From Methanothrix sp. (GTDB taxonomy: Archaea; Halobacteriota; Methanosarcinia; Methanotrichales; Methanotrichaceae), in contig JAQTYS010000177.1 of assembly GCA_028688175.1 (NCBI GenBank), positions 1 to 5,677 on the forward strand: DNA of 5,677 bases. Direction: 5' to 3'. This document shows positions 1 through 4,054 of this stretch, piece after piece. The translations under genes and the position numbers were made by a program. Each line of letters starts with the position of its first letter. Position 1 is the stretch's first letter. The notes beneath the pieces are model-generated. The model saw nothing but the letters and a program-made list of their open reading frames with translations. It ran no database searches and was not told where the DNA came from.

Positions 1-90
1 ATTCGCACCCTCGGACTGAGGGGAAGAGCCTATCAAGATCCGGCCCCTACTTTGTGCAAATCATCAAAGCAAGTTAGATCGATGACGTAG
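1..90 (+). CDS. tnpB: C-terminal fragment of a TnpB-like protein (IS200/IS605, IS1341 type), cut by window edge
   Basis: The frame is open from base 1 to a TAG at 88-90 and gives 29 residues starting IRTLGLRGRAYQDP. TnpB proteins carry a last RuvC aspartate in a DRDxNAAxNI-type motif close to the C-terminus. The leading isoleucine and the following RTLGLRG fit the stretch just after that motif, so all catalytic residues would lie left of the window. The main support is position: the stop is followed immediately by a hairpin typical of the right end of these elements, where tnpB normally ends. TnpB is an RNA-guided DNA nuclease of IS200/IS605 transposons that uses a guide RNA made from the element's 3' end. 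Whether the gene is intact cannot be judged. The family call is inference from a short tail plus context. Confidence 0.5.
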   Translation: MRTLGLRGRAYQDPAPTLCKSSKQVRSMT

Positions 91-127
91 GAAGCCCTGC
101 CCCTTCAGGGGCATGGGAGGAAGTCAC
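88..127 (+). mobile_element. Right end of an IS200/IS605-family element with subterminal hairpin
   Basis: Bases 95-103 (CCCTGCCCC) pair with 108-117 (GGGGCATGGG) around a TTCA loop, leaving one bulged T at 114. The preceding GGAAG and the trailing GGAGGAAGTCAC ending at 127 complete a layout I recognise from many IS200/IS605 and IS1341-type right ends, which are recognised as single-stranded hairpins rather than as terminal inverted repeats. In this family the guide RNA of TnpB (omegaRNA/reRNA) overlaps the tnpB 3' end and stops at this boundary. Its guide would then be copied from host DNA just after 127. The exact cleavage site is inferred from the family pattern. Confidence 0.6.
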
Positions 128-141
128 ACAAATCATATTAA
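128..141 (+). promoter_or_regulatory. Putative BRE/TATA promoter for the mrp gene
   Basis: ACAAAT at 128-133 matches the archaeal BRE consensus RNWAAW at all six positions. It is followed directly by CATATTAA (134-141) as a TATA-like box. A start site about 25 bases downstream of the box centre falls at roughly 161-165, just before ATG 166, so the mRNA would be leaderless or nearly so. That agrees with the absence of any Shine-Dalgarno in front of 166. The BRE begins at the base after the IS end. Confidence 0.45.
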
Positions 142-165
142 CCCATTGCATGCAAACCAAGCGGA

Positions 166-1038
166 ATGACTTCCATGACAAAACAAAACGACAATTGTGA
201 TTCATGTGCCCAGAAGGGCTCCTGCAAAGATCAAAGTGATGGCCAAGAGTGTACCTGCAAAGTCGATCGCATGGCTAAAATCAAGCACAAGATCATCATC
301 GCCAGCGGCAAGGGAGGTGTAGGTAAGAGCACCGTCACTGTCAACCTGAGCCGTGCACTGCAAATGAAAGGGCTGCGAGTGGGCATACTGGACGGCGATA
401 TCACCGGCCCGGATATTCCCAAGCTTCTGGGAATCGAGGACGAAAGGCTAAAGCAGGGAGCGGAGGGAATTGAACCTGCCCAGGCGGAGGGCATCAAGGC
501 CGCCTCGATGGCTCTGATTCTCACCAGCCGCGATACGCCGGTGGTCTGGCGCGGGCCCATGAAGATGGCTGCCATCAAGCAGTTCATCCAGGATGTGAAC
601 TGGGGAGATCTGGATTTTTTGCTGGTCGACATGCCGCCTGGCACCAGCGATGAGCCGCTTTCTGTGGTGCAGCTTATACCTGAGCTGGCCGGAGCGATAA
701 TCGTAACCACACCTCAGGATGTCGCTCTCCTGGACAGCCGAAAAGCCGTTAACATGGTCAAAGCCATGAAGCTGCCGGTGCTGGGCATTGTGGAGAATAT
801 GTCCGGCCTGGTCTGCCCGCATTGCGGCGAGAGCATAAGCATCTTTGGATCCGGCGGCGGCGAGAAGATGGCAGAGGAGATGGATGTACCCTTCCTGGGG
901 GCAATTCCCATGGACCCAACAGTCTGTGCTCTGGGCGATCGCGGAGAGGCGTTCGTGCAGAGCGGAACAGTGGCGGGGGAGAGCTTTAAAAAGATTGTAG
1001 AAAAACTTCTTACTATCTTTGACATCTCTTCCATTTAA
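166..1038 (+). CDS. Mrp/NBP35-family Fe-S cluster carrier ATPase
   Basis: This is a 290-residue cytoplasmic P-loop protein that, in its family (Mrp/ApbC/NBP35), binds a [4Fe-4S] cluster at a dimer interface and passes it to target enzymes in an ATP-dependent way. Visible motifs are the deviant Walker A GKGGVGKST (residues 48-56), the switch I region DGDITGPDIPK (76-86), the Walker B/switch II VDMPPGTSDE (154-163), and the cluster-binding CPHC (217-220), followed by a typical IFGSGGGEK. The N-terminus carries five cysteines (11, 14, 20, 29, 31). The first three follow C-x2-C-x5-C, the last part of the NBP35 N-terminal cluster motif, while the cysteine expected 13 residues earlier is missing. 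ATG 166 is preferred: an in-frame stop lies at 139-141, no Shine-Dalgarno exists, and the predicted transcript starts almost at this ATG. ATG 175 is an alternative. Length fits archaeal members. A G+C-rich core gene next to an AT-rich insert. Confidence 0.93.
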   Translation: MTSMTKQNDNCDSCAQKGSCKDQSDGQECTCKVDRMAKIKHKIIIASGKGGVGKSTVTVNLSRALQMKGLRVGILDGDITGPDIPKLLGIEDERLKQGAEGIEPAQAEGIKAASMALILTSRDTPVVWRGPMKMAAIKQFIQDVNWGDLDFLLVDMPPGTSDEPLSVVQLIPELAGAIIVTTPQDVALLDSRKAVNMVKAMKLPVLGIVENMSGLVCPHCGESISIFGSGGGEKMAEEMDVPFLGAIPMDPTVCALGDRGEAFVQSGTVAGESFKKIVEKLLTIFDISSI

Positions 1039-1060
1039 CAATAAAAGTATTAATCGACTA

Positions 1061-1066
1061 TTTTTT
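1061..1066 (+). terminator. Oligo-T terminator after the mrp gene
   Basis: A run of six T residues sits 23 bases after the TAA of the ATPase gene, within AT-rich sequence and without a clear stem. Archaeal RNA polymerase commonly terminates at such U-runs without a hairpin. Confidence 0.4.
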
Positions 1067-1082
1067 AATTGTAATTCAAATC

Positions 1083-1098
1083 ACAAAGTTTTAGTATA
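1083..1098 (+). promoter_or_regulatory. Putative BRE/TATA promoter for the membrane-protein gene
   Basis: ACAAAG (1083-1088) matches the BRE consensus at five of six positions and abuts the TATA-like TTTTAGTATA (1089-1098). A start near 1120 would give a short leader containing the Shine-Dalgarno GGAGTGA at 1134-1140, four bases before ATG 1145. GGAGTGA is the archaeal consensus GGAGGTGA less one G. This promoter and ribosome site together mark 1145 as the genuine gene start. Confidence 0.45.
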
Positions 1099-1144
1099 CG
1101 TTCTAATACACACAAAACGCAATCTTATGATTTGGAGTGAATAT

Positions 1145-1411
1145 ATGGATAAAGACAACTTTGACGAAGATCGCTCGACAAGGCTTGTTTGTGCAAAATT
1201 ATATGAGGGCGGATTATTAAATTAATTTTTTATTTTAAATCAAATAAGGAATCGCCCCTTTATTGCACGAAGCCCAGAATTTGGATTAAACATAGATTTA
1301 ATCGAGAAGCATGCAGAAAAAGCATTTGCCTCTCATCTGCAATTTCAGCTAGTTGCGGCATTATTAATTATCTTTGGATGGGTATCATATTCGATAAATC
1401 CAACCATTTCG
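1145..1411 (+). pseudogene. True 5' part of the membrane-protein gene, interrupted by an in-frame TAA at 1223-1225
   Basis: ATG 1145 sits behind a good Shine-Dalgarno and opens MDKDNFDEDRSTRLVCAKLY..., 26 codons ending at TAA 1223-1225. The same frame continues without another stop through 2602. The 62 codons between the TAA and GTG 1412 contain no ATG, GTG or TTG. They encode plausible protein: a polar stretch with RPFIARSPEFGLNIDLIEKH, then a first membrane helix (about residues 68-85, counting from 1145 with the stop as 27) and the beginning of a second. I recall actinobacterial membrane proteins starting with a similar TRYLCAAA...PSPGVDLVPVLRHA pattern, which aligns across the stop without a gap. 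The stop therefore looks like one base change in a once continuous gene, or a sequencing error. Recoding is unlikely because the codon is TAA, not the pyrrolysine codon TAG. Confidence 0.6.
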
Positions 1412-2602
1412 GTGTTATTAATTGTTGCTACAGTGATCGTAAATCGTTTTGCCTATTGGTATCATAGGGATATTGCATTAAATAATTTCTCAAAAAGGTC
1501 TTTCAATCCGGGATATAATCTTAATAATCTATTAATTAATCATGGCATATTCGGTTCTGAAGAGGCTAAATCTCAAAACGTTGTTGTATTTGGGGATTAT
1601 TATCCGTTCCTGGGAGCAGGAGACAAAACTAAAAATTGGAATTTTGTAGTTGATTCGACTAAAAAAAATAAAATTGCTGCACATGCCGAAAATATCGCTT
1701 CAAAAATTGAGATAGGTGAAATTTATAATCAAGTATATAATAGTATATCTAAGAAAAATTTACCAAATATTTCACTAAGGTATATCCTATTTGCTGATGG
1801 GAATGAATTGGATAAATCAAAGTTCTTACTATCTAACAATAAAAGCGATCCTGTAATATCCCTCGATGAAAATCTTATCTTTGAGGAGGGGCATAAGAGC
1901 ATATATAACGAATATCGGACATATATTAAAATAGAATATTTGGATAAGGTTAGGACAACTCTGTTCTCAACATTTCTCCGATTTTCCATGACAGGAGATG
2001 AACTATTTGGAGAATGCAATTTTCATGTCCTACCTCCAATCGATGAGAATAAATATAATATCGACCGCATGTCTAAGAATGATATTTATTTTATGTTGAA
2101 ATTCGGAGTTATATCACTAGTAATGATATTTTTAGCTATATCAATGATGTCCGAACTATATTTAACAGACCTGGTATTTATTGTATTATTTGCATTGATA
2201 TTAATACCCATGTTGGTAATATCCTTATATTATATCAAAGATTATCTATATAAAATTACAACAAAGGAAAGAGTTGAACGGGGAGAGCCTCATAACTATG
2301 GGAAAATAAAAACATTCAGAGAAATGATTGCCAAACGTGATTACAAAAACTATTACAGCGCTCAGGACATAATCATGATACAAAACAGTATAGAACAAAC
2401 TGTAATTAATTCAATAGCTGATCTGTTGGATTTAAAAGGGATCGATTCGTCAATCTTGCGAGAGGATGTTATGACCTTTGTAAATCAGGGAATTATGATG
2501 TTTGGTGGCAAATTAAATGCCGAAAATATTTCAATAGGTTCAAGCGCAAAGATCATTAATCAGATAAAAGAAACAACCCATGATCTTGGTTTAATAAAAT
2601 AG
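1412..2602 (+). CDS. Body of an uncharacterised four-helix membrane protein with a large soluble domain
   Basis: This stretch encodes 396 residues from GTG 1412 to TAA. GTG 1412 is only the first permissible start after the upstream stop. It has no Shine-Dalgarno and lies inside the second membrane helix, so it is probably not a natural start; the full protein from 1145 would be about 485 residues. Order, in 396-residue numbering: rest of a membrane helix (1-17); a soluble domain (about 18-222) with VVVFGDYYPFLGAGD at 57-71, NWNFVVD just after, and an LFGECNFHVLPP region near its end; two membrane helices (about 231-247 and 254-274); a C-terminal soluble region with a helical part and a final FGGKLNAENISIGSSAKIIN (364-383). 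With four helices, both ends and the middle domain would be on one side, probably cytoplasmic. I recall similar VVVYSGxxPFVGAG membrane proteins in Streptomyces, function unknown to me. Strongly AT-rich, unlike both flanks, suggesting horizontal transfer. No enzyme motif recognised. Confidence 0.6.
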   Translation: MLLIVATVIVNRFAYWYHRDIALNNFSKRSFNPGYNLNNLLINHGIFGSEEAKSQNVVVFGDYYPFLGAGDKTKNWNFVVDSTKKNKIAAHAENIASKIEIGEIYNQVYNSISKKNLPNISLRYILFADGNELDKSKFLLSNNKSDPVISLDENLIFEEGHKSIYNEYRTYIKIEYLDKVRTTLFSTFLRFSMTGDELFGECNFHVLPPIDENKYNIDRMSKNDIYFMLKFGVISLVMIFLAISMMSELYLTDLVFIVLFALILIPMLVISLYYIKDYLYKITTKERVERGEPHNYGKIKTFREMIAKRDYKNYYSAQDIIMIQNSIEQTVINSIADLLDLKGIDSSILREDVMTFVNQGIMMFGGKLNAENISIGSSAKIINQIKETTHDLGLIK

Positions 2603-2638
2603 TGTTTATCTAAAGAATATAGGATCTGTTACTAAGCG

Positions 2639-2699
2639 ATGAGGTGGCAGTGATCTGCAATCATTGCCAAAAACATTTATCGAATGAGGTTTCAGTGAT
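2639..2699 (+). repeat. Two direct copies of a 16-base motif, 45 bases apart
   Basis: ATGAGGTGGCAGTGAT at 2639-2654 and ATGAGGTTTCAGTGAT at 2684-2699 agree at 14 of 16 positions. Their spacing of 45 is a multiple of three, so in the frame of the possible leader peptide they read DEVAV and NEVSV. Each copy runs into a hairpin (2647-2667 and 2694-2717). They could be a short internal duplication, tandem protein-binding sites, or part of a structured leader for the downstream gene. Confidence 0.5.
2647..2667 (+). promoter_or_regulatory. First leader hairpin between the two cassette genes
   Basis: GCAGTGAT (2647-2654) pairs with ATCATTGC (2660-2667) around the loop CTGCA, eight base pairs including one G-U. 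No T-run follows, so it is not an intrinsic terminator. It overlaps the first 16-base repeat. Confidence 0.35.
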
Positions 2700-2736
2700 G
2701 CATTTAAGTGCATCATTCATGATTGGGTGGATATGA
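2650..2736 (+). CDS. Possible 28-residue leader peptide with a CxxC motif, overlapping the next start
   Basis: From GTG 2650 the frame gives 28 residues opening with ICNHCQKH and ending in SASFMIGWI at TGA 2734-2736. The stop overlaps ATG 2733 of the next gene in the ATGA arrangement typical of translational coupling. GAGGTG at 2641-2646 could serve as a ribosome site, though it sits only three bases from GTG. A shorter version from ATG 2698 (12 codons) has GAGGT 7 bases upstream. The CNHC pair resembles one knuckle of a zinc ribbon, but no second pair follows. At this length chance is a serious alternative, so this is a hint only. Confidence 0.2.
   Translation: MICNHCQKHLSNEVSVMHLSASFMIGWI
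2694..2717 (+). promoter_or_regulatory. Second leader hairpin, upstream of the small cassette gene
   Basis: TGATGCA (2696-2702) and TGCATCA (2709-2715) are perfectly complementary around a TTTAAG loop. A G-U and an A-U pair extend the stem to nine. It lies 15 bases before ATG 2733, close enough to affect ribosome access to that start or to the ribosome-site-like GGGTGG at 2725-2730. Confidence 0.4.
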
Positions 2737-3089
2737 GTATGAATAAGGGAATAATCGTTCAAGGAAATGCCAGCTTCTCTGCAGTCAATATTGCGACAGG
2801 GGATAATGCATCGATAATAAATAATGCCAAAGATATCAATAGAAAAAAAGAAATTGAGAGGCGGCTTGATGAACTAGGCAATATGCTAATGGACTGCAGA
2901 GATAATTTCGATAATACAATGGAATTAATTTCGGATGTTATTCTCGTTAGGGAGGAAATAAAAAAAGAGACACCAGATAAAGAAAAAATCGACATAAAAA
3001 TAAATAGATTAGCTACATCAGTCTCATCAATTGCCAGTATTGCATCTGCATTAAATGCGATAAAGGCGACGATATCGAATTTTATTTAA
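2733..3089 (+). CDS. Small uncharacterised protein with Gly/Asn-rich N-terminal motif and helical C-terminus
   Basis: This gene encodes 118 residues, with no signal peptide or membrane helix, so probably cytoplasmic. Residues 6-32 (GIIVQGNASFSAVNIATGDN...) look like short beta strands with turns. Residues 34-80 are charged helix with coiled-coil character, and 82-118 form a second helix ending in an alanine/serine/isoleucine-rich segment. The N-terminal motif resembles the C-terminal end of the membrane protein encoded just upstream: both have G, A-x-N-I, G, A and IIN in the same order. I recall actinobacterial small proteins of this layout (DUF5955-like), but could not verify this. ATG 2733 overlaps the TGA of the possible leader peptide; ATG 2739, 8 bases after GGTGG, is equally plausible, and GTG 2727 less so. 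AT-rich like its neighbour and separated from it by 130 bases, so the two probably form one accessory cassette. No function can be assigned. Confidence 0.75.
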   Translation: MSMNKGIIVQGNASFSAVNIATGDNASIINNAKDINRKKEIERRLDELGNMLMDCRDNFDNTMELISDVILVREEIKKETPDKEKIDIKINRLATSVSSIASIASALNAIKATISNFI

Positions 3090-3108
3090 AAATATCTAGC
3101 CCCATTGG

Positions 3109-3126
3109 AGAGATCGATCTCTTTTT
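3109..3126 (+). terminator. Palindrome plus T-run after the AT-rich cassette
   Basis: AGAGATCGATCTCT at 3109-3122 is a perfect 14-base palindrome and runs into five T residues (3122-3126). As RNA it would form a five-base-pair stem with a UCGA loop followed by U residues, enough to end transcripts of the cassette. The loopless palindrome could instead be an operator for surE, since it abuts that gene's TATA-like box. Confidence 0.4.
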
Positions 3127-3129
3127 ATA
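3122..3129 (+). promoter_or_regulatory. TATA-like box for surE
   Basis: TTTTTATA is centred about 28 bases before ATG 3154, placing the transcription start at or next to the start codon. No Shine-Dalgarno precedes ATG 3154, which fits a leaderless mRNA. No good BRE match is visible on its left; that place is taken by the palindrome at 3109-3122. Confidence 0.4.
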
Positions 3130-3153
3130 CTGTGTTTGTATACCAATGAATCG

Positions 3154-3942
3154 ATGCATCGCATACTGGTCAGTAACGATGACGGCGTTTATGCCTCCGG
3201 CTTGCAGGCTGCCGCTAAAGCCGTGCAGGGCTTAGGTCGGGTGATAGTAGCCGCTCCTTCCGGGCAGAAGAGTGGCGTAGGAAGATCGGTATCCGTCTTT
3301 GAGCCGCTGCGCTACGCCCAGGTGAACTTTAACGGTTTTCAGGCCTATGCCGTTACAGGAACGCCGGTAGATTCGGTCATCATCGGCATCTTCGCTATCA
3401 TGAAAGGCGAACTGCCTGACCTAGTAGTATCAGGAATTAATGTGGGCGAGAACATCAGCACCGATACTGTTACCACCAGCGGAACCATAGGCGCTGCCCT
3501 TGAGGCAGCCAGCTACGGCATTCCCTCTATTGCTGCATCCATTCAGGTGGTAGACCAGGGCGATAAATTCGATATGCACCATGGAGCTAAGCACAATTTT
3601 GAGGTAGCAACCAATGTGCTGCGCCGCGTGGCCGGCAAGGTGCTGGAGCACGGCCTTCCTCATGGGGTCGATGTCTTGAATCTGAATGTTCCAGCGGATG
3701 CCACAGAGGACACCAAGATCGTGGTCACCCGCCTGGCTCGCAAGATCTTCAAGACCACTGTCCAGGAACGCTTTGATCCACGTGGCAGGCCCTACTACTG
3801 GATAGACGGCGACCTGATTTGCTGCGATGCAGAGGGCACCGATGTGCAAACAGTCTACCAGGATCGCAAAATCTCTCTGACGCCACTTACTCTGGACTCG
3901 ACTGCCAGGATTGATTTCAAGCAGATCGATTGTTTGTTGTGA
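3154..3942 (+). CDS. surE: 5'/3'-nucleotidase SurE
   Basis: A 262-residue cytoplasmic metal-dependent phosphatase. SurE enzymes hydrolyse nucleoside 5'- and 3'-monophosphates and act as survival proteins that clear nucleotides. Family hallmarks are all present: the N-terminal NDDG with metal-binding D9 and D10 right after the first strand (RILVS), APSGQKSG with S40, TGTPVD (68-73), SGIN with N96 as the fourth metal ligand, the SGT at 109-111 in TTSGTIGAALEA, and the C-terminal ISLTPLTLDSTA typical of the family. ATG 3154 is chosen because the family begins one or two residues before the RILV strand. The in-frame TTG 3136 would add six residues and lies upstream of the predicted transcription start. 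Length fits the family. G+C-rich, matching mrp and secD and unlike the cassette before it; convergent with secD. Confidence 0.95.
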   Translation: MHRILVSNDDGVYASGLQAAAKAVQGLGRVIVAAPSGQKSGVGRSVSVFEPLRYAQVNFNGFQAYAVTGTPVDSVIIGIFAIMKGELPDLVVSGINVGENISTDTVTTSGTIGAALEAASYGIPSIAASIQVVDQGDKFDMHHGAKHNFEVATNVLRRVAGKVLEHGLPHGVDVLNLNVPADATEDTKIVVTRLARKIFKTTVQERFDPRGRPYYWIDGDLICCDAEGTDVQTVYQDRKISLTPLTLDSTARIDFKQIDCLL

Positions 3943-3978
3943 ACTATCGCGTCCTGAAGGGCGCGGCTTCCTGACGTC
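3940..3978 (-). mobile_element. Degenerate IS200/IS605-type end, inverted relative to the one at 88-127
   Basis: Read on the minus strand, this segment gives GACGTCAGGAAGCC (3978 to 3965), then a hairpin with CCCTTCAGG at its apex, and ends in TTCAC over the surE stop. The end at 84-127 reads GACGTAGGAAGCC, a hairpin with the same CCCTTCAGG apex, and ends in GTCAC. The shared 13 bases (one insertion) outside the stem argue for common origin rather than two chance hairpins. On the plus strand CGCGTCC (3948-3954) pairs with GGGCGCG (3959-3965) around TGAA. No transposase gene accompanies it, since secD starts its 3' end at 4055, so this is a remnant or a small non-autonomous derivative. Confidence 0.45.
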
Positions 3979-3998
3979 TTCGCCAATACTAATATTAC

Positions 3999-4044
3999 AA
4001 AAAAAAATGTATCCTGCAGGTCCAAATCGACCTGCAGGCTTTTT
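3999..4044. terminator. Bidirectional terminator between convergent surE and secD
   Basis: CCTGCAGGTC (4013-4022) and GACCTGCAGG (4029-4038) form a perfect 10-bp stem around CAAATC. On the plus strand five T residues follow (4040-4044), serving surE. On the minus strand the stem is followed by nine T residues (complement of A9 at 3999-4007), serving secD. This is the classic layout of a shared terminator between converging genes. Confidence 0.75.
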
Positions 4045-4054
4045 CTTCTATCGT

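Noticed and set aside
448..1041. 197-codon minus-strand frame opposite mrp
   Set aside because: It lies antisense to a clearly conserved P-loop ATPase; its openness follows from mrp codon bias, and it shows no recognisable motif.
1019..1225. 68-codon frame starting inside the end of mrp
   Set aside because: The start has no ribosome site and overlaps mrp. Only its last 26 codons, from ATG 1145, look coding, and they belong to the interrupted membrane-protein gene.
1223..1225. Programmed frameshift or pyrrolysine recoding at the internal stop
   Set aside because: The codon is TAA, not TAG, and a single shift into either other frame does not restore the downstream frame; two shifts would be needed.
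2636..2717. C/D-box guide RNA between the cassette genes
   Set aside because: GCGATGA and GAATGA only loosely resemble C boxes, and no properly spaced CUGA D boxes are present. The stem structures explain the region better.
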